Shown here: piece by piece, positions 45,962-57,534 of the stretch | How positions within the stretch are numbered: position 1 is the first letter of the stretch | Layout of the letters: each line of letters opens with the position of its first letter | DNA from: Thiothrix nivea DSM 5205 | GTDB taxonomy: Bacteria > Pseudomonadota > Gammaproteobacteria > Thiotrichales > Thiotrichaceae | Length of the DNA: 64,000 bases | NCBI RefSeq assembly: GCF_000260135.1 | Contig: NZ_JH651384.1 | Span: 1,367,693 to 1,431,692 of the forward strand | Direction: 5' to 3' | The notes under the pieces: model-generated | Database searches by the model: none | Told to the model about the DNA's origin: nothing | The model's input: only the letters and a program-made list of their open reading frames with translations | Made by a program: the position numbers and the translations under genes

Positions 45962-45988
45962 GTGTATTTCCAGGTAAATCCAAGGCGC

Positions 45989-48034
45989 TTATCTGAAGAA
46001 CAGGAACCAGGTAAGCATCAGCAGGATGCCCGCCACCATCGAGAAGGCATAATGGTACAGATAACCCGTCTGGAGATGACGTGCCAGACCGGAGAACCAC
46101 CCCACCACTTTAGCCGATCCATTCACGATCAGGCCATCAATCACCAGACGCTCACCAAACGCCATCAGTCCGTTGCCCAGACCAACAGCCCCTTTGGCAA
46201 ATACCGCCTGGTTGAAGTCGTCCATGTAATATTTCCGGTCCAGCAAGCTATGCAGCCAGCGGAATTTGTCATACGCCCAGCGGGCAATCGAGTCATCTTT
46301 CATATAGATGAACCAAGCAGATGCCAAACCCGCCATCGCCAGCCAGAATGGCGGAGCCATCAGGCCATGCAGGATAAAGGCCATCACACCATGGTATTCC
46401 TTGCTGATTTCCTCGATACCTTCATGCGCCGACAACCAGGCAGCCCAACCAGGGTCAAAACCATGAGCCGCATCATTCACATAAATGGCGTTGCGGAAAA
46501 ACTCTCCCACCACCATCGGATCCAGCAAATACCCAGCCACCACGGACGGAACCGCCAGCATCATCAACGGCACAGTCACCACCCATGGAGACTCGTGCGG
46601 CGTACCGCCGTGCCCATGATGGTCATCGCCGTGGCCGTCATGATGCCCATGATCATCGTGGTGGCCATGCGTATCGAAACGCTCCTTCCCGTGGAACACC
46701 AGGAAGAACATGCGGAAACTGTAAAACGCCGTCACAAACACGCCCAGTAACACCAGCGTATAGGCATAACCCGCTGCGCCCAGATGTGACTCATGTACCG
46801 CTTCGATGATCAAATCCTTGGAGAAAAAGCCGGAGAACCCCGGAAAACCGATCAGCGCCAATGAGCCGATCAATGAAGTCCAGTAAGTAATCGGCATGTA
46901 CTTCTTCAAGCCACCCATCTTACGGATGTCCTGCTCATGGTGCATTGCTATAATCACCGACCCTGCCGCCAAGAACAGCAGCGCCTTGAAGAACGCATGG
47001 GTCATCAAGTGGAACACTGCTGCCGAATAGGCCGACGCACCCAGCGCCACCGTCATATAACCCAGCTGCGACAGCGTGGAATACGCCACCACCCGCTTGA
47101 TGTCATTCTGCACAATGCCTATCAGCCCCATGAAGAAGGCCGTGGTTGCGCCAATCACCAGAATCACATTCAGGGCGGTATCAGACAGCTCGAAGATTGG
47201 TGACATACGCGCCACCATGAAAATACCCGCCGTCACCATGGTCGCCGCGTGGATCAAGGCCGAAATTGGGGTTGGGCCTTCCATCGAATCCGGCAGCCAT
47301 ACATGCAAAGGCACCTGCGCCGACTTGCCCATCGCGCCGATGAACAACAGGATGGCGATCAGCGTCACCACATTCCATTGCCAGCCCGCGAAAATTTCAA
47401 TGTCCACACCGGCCACATTGCGGATATTGGCGAAAGTTTCCGCGTAATCCAGTGTACCGCAATACATCAGCACCGCCGCAATCCCCAACAGGAAACCGAA
47501 GTCGCCCACCCGGTTGACCAGAAACGCCTTCATGTTGGCATAGATAGCCGTATCCTTCTTGAACCAGAAACCGATCAGCAGGTAGGACACCAAACCGACA
47601 GCCTCCCAGCCAAAGAACAACTGCATGAAGTTGTTGCTCATGACCAGCATCAGCATGGAGAAGGTAAACAACGAAATGTAACTGAAGAAGCGCTGATAAC
47701 CGGGGTCATCGTGCATGTAGCCGATGGTGTAGATATGCACCATCAGGGACACGAATGTCACCACCAGCATCATCATGGTACTGAGGTTATCGAGCAGGAA
47801 ACCCACCTCAAAGCGGATGTCGCCGATCACCGCCCAAGTATACACCGTGCCGTTATAGGTATTGCCGTTGAAAATGACATCATTCGCCACCACCACCGAC
47901 AACACGAACGCGATGGCCACGCCCAGAATGGTTACCCAGTGGGAAGCTGTGCGCCCGATTTTCCAGCCAAACAAACCCGCGATAATCGCACCCAGCAAAG
48001 GCGCAAGTGGAATTGCTGTATAGATTGCTCCCAT
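45989..48034 (-). CDS. nuoL: NADH-quinone oxidoreductase subunit L
   Basis: NuoL is the distal pumping subunit with the long lateral helix. The 681-residue protein has FEVGFLLDNLSTMMMLVVTFV, FFGWEAVGLVSYLLIGFW, AQVPLHVWLPDSMEGPTPISA and IKRVVAYSTLSQLGYM. Between helices in the C-terminal third is a very His-rich loop (HGHHDDHGHHDGHGDDHHGH). Such loops occur in some NuoL proteins and may bind metal. It starts four bases after nuoK. Confidence 0.96.
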   Translation of the reverse strand: MGAIYTAIPLAPLLGAIIAGLFGWKIGRTASHWVTILGVAIAFVLSVVVANDVIFNGNTYNGTVYTWAVIGDIRFEVGFLLDNLSTMMMLVVTFVSLMVHIYTIGYMHDDPGYQRFFSYISLFTFSMLMLVMSNNFMQLFFGWEAVGLVSYLLIGFWFKKDTAIYANMKAFLVNRVGDFGFLLGIAAVLMYCGTLDYAETFANIRNVAGVDIEIFAGWQWNVVTLIAILLFIGAMGKSAQVPLHVWLPDSMEGPTPISALIHAATMVTAGIFMVARMSPIFELSDTALNVILVIGATTAFFMGLIGIVQNDIKRVVAYSTLSQLGYMTVALGASAYSAAVFHLMTHAFFKALLFLAAGSVIIAMHHEQDIRKMGGLKKYMPITYWTSLIGSLALIGFPGFSGFFSKDLIIEAVHESHLGAAGYAYTLVLLGVFVTAFYSFRMFFLVFHGKERFDTHGHHDDHGHHDGHGDDHHGHGGTPHESPWVVTVPLMMLAVPSVVAGYLLDPMVVGEFFRNAIYVNDAAHGFDPGWAAWLSAHEGIEEISKEYHGVMAFILHGLMAPPFWLAMAGLASAWFIYMKDDSIARWAYDKFRWLHSLLDRKYYMDDFNQAVFAKGAVGLGNGLMAFGERLVIDGLIVNGSAKVVGWFSGLARHLQTGYLYHYAFSMVAGILLMLTWFLFFR

Positions 48035-48038
48035 TCCC

Positions 48039-48344
48039 TTACCCCTTCATCGCGTCAAGTTCTTGGACATTGATGGTGCGGCGGTTACGGAACAGCGTCA
48101 CCAGGATCGCCAGACCAATGGCTGCTTCCGCCGCCGCCACCGTCAGAATGAAGAATACGAACACCTGCCCCGCCATATCCCCCAGATAATGGGAAAAGGC
48201 AATGAAGTTCATGTTTACCGACAACAGCATCAGCTCGATGCACATCAGCAGGATCAGCATGTTCTTGCGGTTCAGGAACATGCCCGCAACGCTGATGGAG
48301 AACAGCACGGCGGCAACTATCAGGAAATGCGACAAAGGGATCAT
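48039..48344 (-). CDS. nuoK: NADH-quinone oxidoreductase subunit K
   Basis: NuoK is a three-helix subunit in the membrane arm. The 101-residue protein keeps both essential membrane glutamates, Glu37 ([13 protein letters not shown]) and Glu73 ([12 protein letters not shown]), which carry the proton path towards NuoN. It starts five bases after nuoJ. Confidence 0.96.
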   Translation of the reverse strand: MIPLSHFLIVAAVLFSISVAGMFLNRKNMLILLMCIELMLLSVNMNFIAFSHYLGDMAGQVFVFFILTVAAAEAAIGLAILVTLFRNRRTINVQELDAMKG

Positions 48345-48349
48345 GCTCG

Positions 48350-48943
48350 TTACTCGCTTCTCTCGGACTTCATTTTGACCAGACGTACACGGTCTTCACG
48401 GCGTACCTGCACCTGCTGGGATACATCCTGTTTTCTGGAATCAGGACGGCGGCGCAAGGTCAGGACAATCGCGGCAATGATCGCCACCACCAGAATCACG
48501 GCGGCAATCTCGAACGGGTACACATACTCGGTATACAGCAATGCACCCAGCGCTTCGGTATTATTGGGCGCAGCCGGAGCCGCAGGCACGGTTGCCTGGA
48601 ATGGCCCGCTATTTACAACCAGGATCATTTCCACCGCAACCACGGCAGCCACCAAGAAACCGACCGGTAAATAACGCGCAAACCCTTCCTTCAACAGGTC
48701 AAGGTTCAAATCCAGCATCATAATGACGAACAGGAACAGCACCATGACCGCCCCCACATACACCAATACCAGCACGATGCCGAGGAATTCCGCCTCCAGC
48801 AGCAACCACAGCGCCGCACTGGTAAAAAAGCACACAATCAGGCTGAGTGCTGCATATACCGGGTTACGCACCGTCACCATACTGATCCCCGCAGCTACCA
48901 GCGTGACAGAGAACAGGTAAAAAATGAGTTGTTCAAATGACAT
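48350..48943 (-). CDS. nuoJ: NADH-quinone oxidoreductase subunit J
   Basis: NuoJ has five membrane helices next to the quinone-coupling region. The 197-residue protein includes [41 protein letters not shown] (the conserved helix 3 with a pi-bulge Tyr-Val-Gly), and a charged C-terminal tail with [12 protein letters not shown]. It lies 19 bases after nuoI. Confidence 0.95.
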   Translation of the reverse strand: MSFEQLIFYLFSVTLVAAGISMVTVRNPVYAALSLIVCFFTSAALWLLLEAEFLGIVLVLVYVGAVMVLFLFVIMMLDLNLDLLKEGFARYLPVGFLVAAVVAVEMILVVNSGPFQATVPAAPAAPNNTEALGALLYTEYVYPFEIAAVILVVAIIAAIVLTLRRRPDSRKQDVSQQVQVRREDRVRLVKMKSERSE

Positions 48944-48962
48944 ATCTATTTGAGTCCCTGCC

Positions 48963-49454
48963 TTATCGATATGGTGCGTCGGCTGCTTTCATCTTGGCGA
49001 TGTCGGCTTCGTACTTGTCGCCAATGGCCAGCAGCTTGTCTTTGGTCTGGATGTTCTCGCCGCGATTCTCGAAGTGGTACTCGAAAATATTGGTTTCGAC
49101 GATGGCATCCACCGGGCAGGCTTCCTCACAGAAACCGCAGTAGATGCACTTGAACATGTCGATATCGTAACGGGTGGTACGGCGCGTGCCGTCCGGGCGC
49201 TCTTCCAGATCAATCGTGATCGCCAGTGCAGGACACACCGCTTCGCACAGTTTGCAGGCAATGCAGCGTTCTTCCCCATTCGGGTAGCGGCGCAGCGCAT
49301 GATGCCCACGGAAACGCGGCGAAATCGGCGTTTTTTCTTCCGGATACTGGATTGTGAACTTGCGCTCAAACAGATACTTGCCCGTTACGCTCATGCCCTG
49401 CATCAATTCCCGCAGGGTGAACGACTTGAGGTAATGTTTCAGGTTAAAACCCAT
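48963..49454 (-). CDS. nuoI: NADH-quinone oxidoreductase subunit I
   Basis: NuoI carries clusters N6a and N6b. The 163-residue protein has two 4Fe-4S motifs: Cys64, 67, 70, 74 ([12 protein letters not shown]) and Cys103, 106, 109, 113 ([12 protein letters not shown]). GGAGGTTGAG before ATG 49454 is the ribosome site and itself contains the nuoH stop codon, so the two genes are one base apart. Confidence 0.96.
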   Translation of the reverse strand: MGFNLKHYLKSFTLRELMQGMSVTGKYLFERKFTIQYPEEKTPISPRFRGHHALRRYPNGEERCIACKLCEAVCPALAITIDLEERPDGTRRTTRYDIDMFKCIYCGFCEEACPVDAIVETNIFEYHFENRGENIQTKDKLLAIGDKYEADIAKMKAADAPYR

Positions 49455-49455
49455 C

Positions 49456-50535
49456 TCAACCTCCATGCAGCCAAGGCTGCCAACCGAGAGCGACTGCCAG
49501 CCCTTCGCCAAAAATCCACACCAGCGTCACCGGGATCAGGATTTTCCAGCCCAGCCGCATGATCTGGTCATAGCGGTAACGCGGGAAAGTGGCGCGGAAC
49601 CAGAAGAACAGCAGCATAAAGAACGATGCCTTCAACAGCAGCCAGTGAACACCATCACCGAACAATAAGCCGATAACCGGTGTATCCGTCAGGAATGTCA
49701 GCCCCTGGAACGGCGACAACCAGCCACCCAGGAACATCAGTGAAGTCAGCGCCGCGATCAGCCACATATTGGCGTATTCCGCGAGGAAGAAAATCGAGAA
49801 CGCCATGCCGGAATATTCCACATGGAAACCCGCCACAATCTCGGATTCACCTTCTGCCACGTCGAACGGCGCACGGTTGGTTTCCGCCACCCCGGAAATG
49901 AAATACACCAGAAACAGCCCAAACAGCGGCCACACAAACCAGCTGAAAATGCTGCCGGATTGCGCCATCACGATGTCGCCCAGATTCAGGCTGCCGGACG
50001 CCATCAGCACCCCAACCAGCGCAAAGCCCATGGCGATTTCGTAGGAAACCATCTGCGCCCCGATCCGCAGCGCCGATAGTTGCGCGTACTTGGAGTTGGA
50101 TGCCCAACCTGCGAGGATAACGCCATACACGCCCAGCGAAGTCAGCGCCAGCAGGAACAACAGGCCGGCATTCACATTCGCCAGCACCATGCCATCACTG
50201 AACGGGATTACCGCCCAAGCTGCGAACGCAGGCCCCATCGCCAGCAACGGCGCGATCAGGAACAGGAAGCGGTTGGATTTGGCCGGAACCACAATTTCCT
50301 TGAAGATCAGCTTGAACATGTCCGCAAACGGCTGCAACAAGCCCTTGAAGCCTACCCGGTTCGGCCCCATACGCACCTGCATATACCCGATAATCTTGCG
50401 TTCGGCGTAAGTCGCGTAAGCCACCAGCAGGATCAGCGGCAGGATGATCGCCACAATCTTAAGCACGATCATCACCAGCAACGCTAGCCAGTCCGGCAGG
50501 AAGCTGGATAACAGGTTGTTCAGAAATTCGACCAT
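49456..50535 (-). CDS. nuoH: NADH-quinone oxidoreductase subunit H
   Basis: NuoH forms the quinone tunnel with NuoB and NuoD. The 359-residue, eight-helix protein has [22 protein letters not shown], the Glu-rich loop region [21 protein letters not shown] and [21 protein letters not shown], all conserved. It begins five bases after nuoG. Confidence 0.97.
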   Translation of the reverse strand: MVEFLNNLLSSFLPDWLALLVMIVLKIVAIILPLILLVAYATYAERKIIGYMQVRMGPNRVGFKGLLQPFADMFKLIFKEIVVPAKSNRFLFLIAPLLAMGPAFAAWAVIPFSDGMVLANVNAGLLFLLALTSLGVYGVILAGWASNSKYAQLSALRIGAQMVSYEIAMGFALVGVLMASGSLNLGDIVMAQSGSIFSWFVWPLFGLFLVYFISGVAETNRAPFDVAEGESEIVAGFHVEYSGMAFSIFFLAEYANMWLIAALTSLMFLGGWLSPFQGLTFLTDTPVIGLLFGDGVHWLLLKASFFMLLFFWFRATFPRYRYDQIMRLGWKILIPVTLVWIFGEGLAVALGWQPWLHGG

Positions 50536-50539
50536 TCTA

Positions 50540-52846
50540 TTACCCCGCCTTTGCTATCTGGATGGAACCGAAGGCTGCACCCAATACGCTGGATACTTCG
50601 ATACCGGACTGCAAGCCTGCGCAACCTGCCGGGATGCCTGCATCGACAGCGGCAGGCAGCGTGATGGAAACACCGTTTTGCGTCACCTTGACGGTATCGC
50701 CAGCGGCAACACCCAGCTTGTCGGCATCCGCCGGATTCAGGCTGACCGCAGCTTCCGGCATCATGGCCTGCAAGGCTTTGGCGCGGCGTACCAGCGGGTC
50801 AACGCGGTACATTTCCACATCGCCGATGCGTTGGAAATCTCCGGAAGAAACCCCTCCCGACCTCCCCTTATCAGGGGAGGAGGAAAATCCGTTATCGGCA
50901 TTGTTGCAGACTTCTACGCCATGCAGTTCCAACTTCAGTTCAGCGGTGATTTCTTCAGTCGTTACCCAGTCAAACTCGGGTACACCGGCGTTGTTACCGA
51001 GGACGCGCAAAATTTTCCAGGTAGGGCGTGCATCACCCAGAGGTTCAGTTACGCCCTTGAAAGATTGCCAGTAACCGGCGGCATTGATGAAAGTGCCGGA
51101 TGTTTCGGCAAACGTCGTGCCCGGCAGTAGCACGGTTGCATACTTGCGGGTCACGTCATCCGCAAACGGTGAAATCACGATCACGTTGTCGGCAGCAGAG
51201 AATGCCTGCATCGCCTGCTGCGGATTGGCAAAATCACCCAGCTCTGCATTCAGCAATACGAAAGTGCGGGTGTTGTCGTGCAACACTTCATTGACCGGAG
51301 CACCAGGCTGCTTGAGTTCGCGGCCTGCGGACAAACGATGCGGTACGACACCGGCAACCCACGCCCCGACGCTGTTGGCACTTTCCGCCAGATAACCGAA
51401 TTTAGCGCCAGTCTGTTTGGCAATCTCGCTAGCCAACGCCCGTAAGGATGCAAAATCAGGATGCTGGGCTGCCACGTTACCCAACAGCACCACCGCATTT
51501 TCAGCGTCTTTCAGCACTTTCATCACCGGATGACCAGCGTCACCCGCCATCGCAGCCAGTGTTTGCAGCATATCCGCCGGAGCCACCGCCTGCTGGTCGA
51601 TGTCGTAGTTGAAATCGAAAGCGCGTGGGTTCAACGCCATGACTTGCCCGCCGTTCAACGCAGCCTTGCGGATGCGGTGGTTCAGCATTGGCTGTTCCTG
51701 ACGCACGTTGGAACCAATCAGGAAGACGGCGTTTTGCTGCTCCAACTCGGCGGTTTCCATGCCCAGATACGGGCAAACCGGCGCAGCGTTCTGGTCGCTG
51801 AAATCGGTCTGGCGCAGACGATGGTCGATGTTGCGCACATTTAGTCCGCGCATCAGGCGCTGGAACAGATAGAGTTCTTCCAGCGTGGACGTAGCATTTG
51901 CCAACGCTGCGGTTGCTTCCGGGTTAGCCGCACGCAGGATTTCAGCGGTCGCTTCCAGAGCCTGTTGCCAGCCGACCTCCTGCCATTCGCCGTTACGCTT
52001 GAGCATCGGCTTGCTGATACGGTCAGGGCTGTTAATGCCTTGATAGCTGAAACGGTCACGATCAGAAATCCAGCATTCGTTGATGGCTTCGTTGTCGCGC
52101 GGCACGGCACGCACCACTTCCTTACGGAAGGTATGGACGTGGATGTTGGAACCAACCGAGTCATGCGGGGCGATGGAATCGTGCGATTTCATTTCCCAAG
52201 CACGCGCCTTGTAGCGGGAAGGCTTAGCGGTCAACGCACCGACCGGGCACAGGTCGATGACGTTGCCGGAGAGTTCAGACTTGAGTGACTTTTCGATGTA
52301 AGTGCCGATTTCCAGACGGTCGCCGCGCCCTACCCCGCCCATTTCGCGCATCCCGGCGATTTCGTCGCCGAAGCGCACGCAGCGGGTACACTGGATGCAG
52401 CGGGTCATTTCGGTTTCGATCAGCGGGCCGATGTCCTTGTCTTTGACGACGCGCTTGATTTCAGCGTATTGGGATTTGTTGCTGCCGTAGCCGACGGAGA
52501 CATCCTGCAACTCACATTCACCGCCCTGATCGCAGATCGGGCAATCCAGCGGGTGATTAATCAGCAGGAACTCCATGATGCCTTTCTGTGCGTCTTTCGC
52601 TTTCTGCGAGCGCGTCCAAAACTTCATGCCCGCGTTGACCGGCGTGGCGCAGGCGGGAACCGGCTTCCAGGATTTTTCCATTTCCACCAGACACATGCGG
52701 CAGTTAGCAGCAACTGACAGTTTCTTGTGATAACAGAAACGTGGAATGCTGATCCCGTTGTCGTCGGCCACTTCGATCAGCATCGCGCCTTTGCGTGCTT
52801 GTACCGGCTGGTCGTTAATCTCGATTGTGACGAATTCTTCTGCCAT
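50540..52846 (-). CDS. nuoG: NADH-quinone oxidoreductase subunit G
   Basis: NuoG carries N1b, N4 and N5. The 768-residue protein has a 2Fe-2S ferredoxin domain ([20 protein letters not shown]), the His/Cys ligands [34 protein letters not shown], and a molybdopterin-oxidoreductase-like domain. Near residues 655-675, the stretch [15 protein letters not shown] is encoded by a copy of the palindromic repeat found between genes elsewhere, apparently inserted in frame. The C-terminal domain after it looks intact. Confidence 0.95.
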   Translation of the reverse strand: MAEEFVTIEINDQPVQARKGAMLIEVADDNGISIPRFCYHKKLSVAANCRMCLVEMEKSWKPVPACATPVNAGMKFWTRSQKAKDAQKGIMEFLLINHPLDCPICDQGGECELQDVSVGYGSNKSQYAEIKRVVKDKDIGPLIETEMTRCIQCTRCVRFGDEIAGMREMGGVGRGDRLEIGTYIEKSLKSELSGNVIDLCPVGALTAKPSRYKARAWEMKSHDSIAPHDSVGSNIHVHTFRKEVVRAVPRDNEAINECWISDRDRFSYQGINSPDRISKPMLKRNGEWQEVGWQQALEATAEILRAANPEATAALANATSTLEELYLFQRLMRGLNVRNIDHRLRQTDFSDQNAAPVCPYLGMETAELEQQNAVFLIGSNVRQEQPMLNHRIRKAALNGGQVMALNPRAFDFNYDIDQQAVAPADMLQTLAAMAGDAGHPVMKVLKDAENAVVLLGNVAAQHPDFASLRALASEIAKQTGAKFGYLAESANSVGAWVAGVVPHRLSAGRELKQPGAPVNEVLHDNTRTFVLLNAELGDFANPQQAMQAFSAADNVIVISPFADDVTRKYATVLLPGTTFAETSGTFINAAGYWQSFKGVTEPLGDARPTWKILRVLGNNAGVPEFDWVTTEEITAELKLELHGVEVCNNADNGFSSSPDKGRSGGVSSGDFQRIGDVEMYRVDPLVRRAKALQAMMPEAAVSLNPADADKLGVAAGDTVKVTQNGVSITLPAAVDAGIPAGCAGLQSGIEVSSVLGAAFGSIQIAKAG
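50851..50884 (-). repeat. GC-rich palindromic repeat, copy 3, inside nuoG
   Basis: The arms CCTCCCCT (50861-50868) and AGGGGAGG (50873-50880) pair with a four-base loop; in the coding direction they are followed by TCGGGAGGGGTTT. The hairpin plus G-rich tail matches the intergenic copies at 2651-2684 and 17712-17751. The frame stays open and encodes a Ser/Gly-rich linker. Confidence 0.62.
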
Positions 52847-52849
52847 GTA

Positions 52850-54130
52850 TTACCCCTTCGCCACCATGCTACGCCCGTGCTCGACGTAGTATTCAAATTC
52901 TGCGCGGAAGTTTTTGACGAAACTCCACACGGGCATCGCCGCCGCTTCACCCAGTGCGCAGATGGAGCGCCCTTCGATGTTGTGGGAAATTTCTTCCAGC
53001 CGCGTAACGTCTTCCGGCTTACCCTTGCCTTCCACGATGCGGGTCAGCATCCGGTACAACCAGCCGGTACCTTCGCGGCATGGCGTGCATTGGCCACAGG
53101 ATTCGGAGAAGTAGAAGCGCGAAATGCGTTGCAACACCTTCACCATGTCGGTGGTTTCATCCATCACGATCACCGCGCCGGAGCCGAGGTAGGAACCTGC
53201 CTTGGCGATGGTGTCGTAGTCCATGGTCAGGCCCATCATCACATCGCCGGGCAGCACTGGCACCGAAGAACCACCGGGGATAACCGCTTTCAGCTTGTGG
53301 CCGTTGCGCACCCCGCCAGCCATTGCCAGCAGCTCAGGGAACGGTGTGCCCATCGGAATCTCGAAGTTGCCCGGATTATTCAGGTGGCCGGACATGGAAA
53401 ACAGCTTTTCGCCCCCGGAATTCTTCACGCCCATATCGGCAAACCATTTGCCGCCGTTGCGCAGGATGATCGGAATGGAGGAAAGCGTTTCCGTATTGTT
53501 GATGGTGGTCGGGCGACCGTACAGGCCGAAGCTGGCCGGGAACGGCGGCTTGAAACGCGGCTGGCCTTTCTTGCCTTCCAGTGATTCCAGCAGTGCGGTT
53601 TCTTCGCCGCACACGTAAGCGCCCGCACCCAGCGTGCCGTGCAGGTCGAAATCGACACCGGAACCCTGAATATTTTTACCCAGCAAGCCGAGTTCGTAGG
53701 CTTCCCTCACCGCCTGCTCGAAGCGGATGAAAGGCTCATCCATGAACTCGCCGCGCATGTAGTTATAGCCAACCGTCGCGCCGATGCTGTAACCGGCAAT
53801 CGCCATGCCCTCCACCAGTGCGTGCGGGTTGAAGCGCAGGATGTCACGATCCTTGCAAGTACCCGGCTCAGATTCGTCCGAGTTGCAGACGATGTATTTC
53901 TGACCCGGCATCTTGCGTGGCATGAAACTCCACTTCATACCGGTCGGGAAGCCTGCACCGCCACGACCACGCAGGCCGGAATCCTTGATTTCTTCGATGA
54001 TGTTTTCGGCAGACGTTTTTTCCTCGAGGATTTTTCTCCACGCCTGATAGCCGCCCGTTTTTAGGTAGCTCTCCAGCGTGTGCGCCTGGTCGCCGAATTG
54101 TTTGGTGATGAAACAGACCTGATTTGCCAT
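52850..54130 (-). CDS. nuoF: NADH-quinone oxidoreductase subunit F
   Basis: NuoF binds FMN and NADH and holds cluster N3. The 426-residue protein has [20 protein letters not shown] (NADH), [21 protein letters not shown]-type [19 protein letters not shown], and the 4Fe-4S ligands [13 protein letters not shown] with a distal Cys in [13 protein letters not shown]. Start ATG 54130 ([10 protein letters not shown]) is four bases after nuoE. Confidence 0.96.
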   Translation of the reverse strand: MANQVCFITKQFGDQAHTLESYLKTGGYQAWRKILEEKTSAENIIEEIKDSGLRGRGGAGFPTGMKWSFMPRKMPGQKYIVCNSDESEPGTCKDRDILRFNPHALVEGMAIAGYSIGATVGYNYMRGEFMDEPFIRFEQAVREAYELGLLGKNIQGSGVDFDLHGTLGAGAYVCGEETALLESLEGKKGQPRFKPPFPASFGLYGRPTTINNTETLSSIPIILRNGGKWFADMGVKNSGGEKLFSMSGHLNNPGNFEIPMGTPFPELLAMAGGVRNGHKLKAVIPGGSSVPVLPGDVMMGLTMDYDTIAKAGSYLGSGAVIVMDETTDMVKVLQRISRFYFSESCGQCTPCREGTGWLYRMLTRIVEGKGKPEDVTRLEEISHNIEGRSICALGEAAAMPVWSFVKNFRAEFEYYVEHGRSMVAKG

Positions 54131-54134
54131 GCGA

Positions 54135-54641
54135 TTACTCCAGTCCGTCCAGAATCTCATCCACCTTTTCCGGGGTGAGATCGGTGTGGTACACGTGGTT
54201 GACCTGCATCATCGGGGCGCTGCTGCACGCGGCCAGGCATTCTTCTTCCACCTTGAGGAAGAATTTGCCGTCGGGTGTGGATTCGCCCAGCTTGATGCCA
54301 AGTTTGTTTTCGACATGTTCCAGAATCTGGTCGGAACCGCACAACATGCAAGAAACATTGGTGCAAACCGAAATGCTGTATTTCGCCGCTGCCTTTTGGT
54401 CAAGTTCATACATAGAGTAGAAACTGGCAACTTCGTATACGGCGATTTCCGGCAGGCCAAGGTAGTCGGCAACCGCGTCCATTTTTTCACGTGAAAGATA
54501 ATGGTCTTCATGCATGACGGCGCGTAAAGCTGCCAGCAGCGCGGACTGTTTTTTGTCTTCGGGATAGCGCTTAATCCAAGCGTCAATATCTTCACGCTCG
54601 TGATGGCTGAGCCGGTCGCGTTTGCGTTTGAGTTCAGTCAT
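54135..54641 (-). CDS. nuoE: NADH-quinone oxidoreductase subunit E
   Basis: NuoE carries the 2Fe-2S cluster N1a. The 168-residue protein has the ligands Cys93 and Cys98 (CTNVSC) and Cys135 and Cys139 (CLAAC), plus [11 protein letters not shown]. Its start codon shares a base with the nuoD stop. NuoE and NuoF form the NADH-oxidising tip. Confidence 0.96.
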   Translation of the reverse strand: MTELKRKRDRLSHHEREDIDAWIKRYPEDKKQSALLAALRAVMHEDHYLSREKMDAVADYLGLPEIAVYEVASFYSMYELDQKAAAKYSISVCTNVSCMLCGSDQILEHVENKLGIKLGESTPDGKFFLKVEEECLAACSSAPMMQVNHVYHTDLTPEKVDEILDGLE

Positions 54642-55894
54642 CAGCGGTCAACCTCCCCGAATACGATGTCTTGTGTGCCGATGATGGCTACTACGTCCGC
54701 CAGCATGTGGCCTTTGGACATTTCGTCCATGCCGGACAGATGGGCGAAACCCGGTGCGCGGATTTTCAGGCGGTAAGGTTTGTTAGCACCATCCGAGACG
54801 ATGTAGCAACCGAACTCGCCTTTCGGATGCTCAACAGCAGCGTAAGCTTCGCCTGCCGGAAGGCAGTAACCTTCAGTCATCAGCTTGAAGTGCTGAATTA
54901 GCGCTTCCATATCTTCTTTCATGTCGGTGCGCTTGGGCGGCGCGACCTTACTGTCTTCCAGCATGACCGGCCCCGGATTTTTGCGCAGCCAAGCAATGCA
55001 CTGTTTGATAATACGGTTGGATTGACGCATTTCTTCCACCCGTACCAGATAGCGGTCGTAGCTATCGCCTTGCACGCCAACCGGAATATCGAAGTCCATT
55101 TTGTCGTAAGCGGCGTAAGGTTGTTTCTTACGCAAATCCCATTCGATACCTGAGCCACGCAACATCGGCCCGGAGAACCCCAATTGCAGGGCGCGTTCCG
55201 GAGAAACCACACCGATGCCGACCAGACGTTGTTTCCAGATACGGTTGTCAGTCAGCAGGGTTTCGTATTCGTCCACATAGCCGGGGAAACGGTTGGTAAA
55301 GTCTTCCAGGAAGTCCAGCAACGAGCCGCCACGGTTGGCGTTCAGGCGTTTGGCTTCGGCTTCCGAACGGAAACGGTTGGACTGGAACTGCGGCATGGAA
55401 TCCGGCAGGTCTCGGTACACGCCACCCGGACGGTAATAGGTTGCGTGCAAACGTGCGCCGGAGACGGCCTCATACGCATCCATCAAATCTTCACGCTCGC
55501 GGAATGCGTACAGGAACATGGTCATCGCGCCCACGTCCAGCGCATGAGCACCGATCCACAACAGGTGGTTGAGGATGCGGGTAACTTCGTCGAATAAGGT
55601 GCGGATGTAGAGCGCACGTTCCGGCGCGGTAATCCCCAGCAGCTTTTCGATCGCCAGCACATAACCGTGTTCGTTACACATCATGGATACGTAATCGAGA
55701 CGATCCATGTAACCGATACTTTGGTTGTAAGGCTTGCTCTCCGCCAGCTTTTCCGTGCCACGGTGCAGCAAGCCAATGTGCGGGTCGGCACGGACGATGG
55801 TTTCACCATCCATTTCCAGTACCAAGCGCAGCACACCATGCGCAGCGGGGTGAGCCGGACCAAAGTTCAGCGTAAAGTTGCGAATTTCAGGCAT
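54641..55894 (-). CDS. nuoD: NADH-quinone oxidoreductase subunit D
   Basis: NuoD is the 49-kDa subunit that lines the quinone site. The 417-residue protein has [55 protein letters not shown] and the C-terminal [17 protein letters not shown]. It is separate from nuoC here, unlike the fused NuoCD of E. coli, and its start abuts the nuoC stop. Confidence 0.97.
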   Translation of the reverse strand: MPEIRNFTLNFGPAHPAAHGVLRLVLEMDGETIVRADPHIGLLHRGTEKLAESKPYNQSIGYMDRLDYVSMMCNEHGYVLAIEKLLGITAPERALYIRTLFDEVTRILNHLLWIGAHALDVGAMTMFLYAFREREDLMDAYEAVSGARLHATYYRPGGVYRDLPDSMPQFQSNRFRSEAEAKRLNANRGGSLLDFLEDFTNRFPGYVDEYETLLTDNRIWKQRLVGIGVVSPERALQLGFSGPMLRGSGIEWDLRKKQPYAAYDKMDFDIPVGVQGDSYDRYLVRVEEMRQSNRIIKQCIAWLRKNPGPVMLEDSKVAPPKRTDMKEDMEALIQHFKLMTEGYCLPAGEAYAAVEHPKGEFGCYIVSDGANKPYRLKIRAPGFAHLSGMDEMSKGHMLADVVAIIGTQDIVFGEVDR

Positions 55895-56607
55895 TAGTCA
55901 TCACGCTCCTCTGCCGGGGAGAATCGTTGATCATTACGGATGGTACGCGGAACCAACACACGCGGATCAATGGAGACAGGTTCGTAAATCACCCGCTTTT
56001 GCTCGGCGTCGTAGCGCATTTCCACCTGCCCGATCAGCGGGAAATCCTTGCGGAAAGGGTGGCCGACAAAACCATAATCGGTGAGGATACGGCGCAGGTC
56101 AGGGTGGCCGCTGAACATGATGCCGAACAGGTCGAAGGCTTCACGCTCATACCAGTTGGCGGAACTCCAGATTTCGACCAGCGAAGGAATGACCGGGAAA
56201 GCATTATCTGCACACCAGGTGCGTACCCGGATACGCATATTACGGGAAACGGATAGCAAATGAATGACTACTGCGTAGCGTTTACCCTGGACTTCCGGCT
56301 GCTCTTCCTGCTCGCCGAAGTCGAACGGGTCAGCGTCATCTGCCTGTACCGCGCGGCTAAAACCACTGCGGGTTGCGGTCGTCACATCCCACTCGGCATC
56401 GCCATAAGTCAGGTAGTCAACACCACACAAATCGGTCAGTTGCGCACAATCCAGCATGTCGTCATGGCGCAGGAAACGGGCAACCTCGATCCAGTGTGAA
56501 GCAGGCACTTCCAGCGTCAATTCGCCCACCGTCAGACTGGCTCCTGACAACTTGTCGCCCAGCCCTTCCTTGAGGTAATCCCGGATGAATTCGAGTGATA
56601 CAGTCAT
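55894..56607 (-). CDS. nuoC: NADH-quinone oxidoreductase subunit C
   Basis: NuoC is the 30-kDa peripheral-arm subunit. The 237-residue protein has the family signature [31 protein letters not shown] split around residues 150-185 and [15 protein letters not shown] charged loop after [19 protein letters not shown] is longer than in many relatives. It starts three bases after nuoB. Confidence 0.95.
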   Translation of the reverse strand: MTVSLEFIRDYLKEGLGDKLSGASLTVGELTLEVPASHWIEVARFLRHDDMLDCAQLTDLCGVDYLTYGDAEWDVTTATRSGFSRAVQADDADPFDFGEQEEQPEVQGKRYAVVIHLLSVSRNMRIRVRTWCADNAFPVIPSLVEIWSSANWYEREAFDLFGIMFSGHPDLRRILTDYGFVGHPFRKDFPLIGQVEMRYDAEQKRVIYEPVSIDPRVLVPRTIRNDQRFSPAEERDD

Positions 56608-56610
56608 GAA

Positions 56611-57087
56611 TTATCGCGCTATGGTATTGGTTCGACGGATTTTGTTCTGCAACTGGATGATGCCATACAGCAGCGCCTCAGCAGTCGGTGGGCAACCCGG
56701 CACGTAAATATCGACCGGCACCACGCGGTCGCAACCGCGCACGACTGCATAGGAGTAATGGTAATACCCCCCCCCGTTGGCACAGGAACCCATGGAAATC
56801 ACCCAGCGCGGCTCTGCCATCTGGTCATAGACCTTGCGCAATGCCGGAGCCATCTTGTTGGTCAGCGTACCCGCCACGATCATCACGTCAGACTGGCGTG
56901 GGCTGGGACGGAACACGATGCCGAAACGGTCAAGGTCGTAACGTGAAGCCCCTGCGTGCATCATTTCCACCGCGCAACAGGCCAGACCAAACGTCATCGG
57001 CCACAATGAGCCGGTACGTGCCCAGTTGATCAGGGCATCGGCTGTCGTGGTGACGAAGCCTTTTTCCAGAACTCCCTCTACTCCCAT
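56611..57087 (-). CDS. nuoB: NADH-quinone oxidoreductase subunit B
   Basis: NuoB holds the terminal cluster N2. The 158-residue protein has tandem Cys37-Cys38 ([10 protein letters not shown]), Cys102 ([10 protein letters not shown]) and Cys132 ([11 protein letters not shown]), and the [17 protein letters not shown] loop. ATG 57087 lies inside nuoA, giving a 10-base overlap and tight coupling. Confidence 0.96.
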   Translation of the reverse strand: MGVEGVLEKGFVTTTADALINWARTGSLWPMTFGLACCAVEMMHAGASRYDLDRFGIVFRPSPRQSDVMIVAGTLTNKMAPALRKVYDQMAEPRWVISMGSCANGGGYYHYSYAVVRGCDRVVPVDIYVPGCPPTAEALLYGIIQLQNKIRRTNTIAR

Positions 57088-57434
57088 TCCAGCGCCCCTT
57101 TCTTCCATTCGTAAACGAAACCGACAATCAGGATAGTCAGGAAAATACCCATGGCGATAATCCCTGGAACGCCAATGGTGTCAAGCACCACTGCCCAAGG
57201 GAACAAAAAGGCAATTTCCAGGTCGAAGATGATGAACAGGATGGCAACGAGATAATAGCGCACGTCAAATTTCATACGCGCGTCTTCAAACGCGGGGAAG
57301 CCGCATTCAAAGGGCGAATCTTTCTCAGCATCCGGTCGACGCGGCCCTGCCAGCAAACCCAACCCCAGCAATACTACTGCCAAAGCAAAGCCAACTGCCA
57401 GAAACACGAGAATAGGAAGGTATTCTCCTAGCAT
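57078..57434 (-). CDS. nuoA: NADH-quinone oxidoreductase subunit A
   Basis: NuoA is a three-helix membrane subunit at the junction of the arms. The 118-residue protein begins at ATG 57434 ([10 protein letters not shown]) after CAGGAG and has [22 protein letters not shown] and [13 protein letters not shown] with conserved acidic residues. It is the first gene of the 14-gene operon, preceded by a 370-base regulatory region. Confidence 0.96.
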   Translation of the reverse strand: MLGEYLPILVFLAVGFALAVVLLGLGLLAGPRRPDAEKDSPFECGFPAFEDARMKFDVRYYLVAILFIIFDLEIAFLFPWAVVLDTIGVPGIIAMGIFLTILIVGFVYEWKKGALEWE

Positions 57435-57520
57435 GGTAACTCCTGGTGCAAACCGTTCGTGCCTCTCTCTCACTTCCGGTTATCTGTCGTCATGATCACA
57501 AATCCACACGATTTGTGCCA

Positions 57521-57534
57521 TTGTTCATTATCAA
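57521..57534. promoter_or_regulatory. FNR-like site upstream of nuoA
   Basis: TTGTTCATTATCAA differs from the FNR consensus TTGAT-N4-ATCAA at one base. It lies about 93 bases before the nuoA start. FNR represses nuo in E. coli, so such a site is plausible here, but the match is not perfect. Confidence 0.35.
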
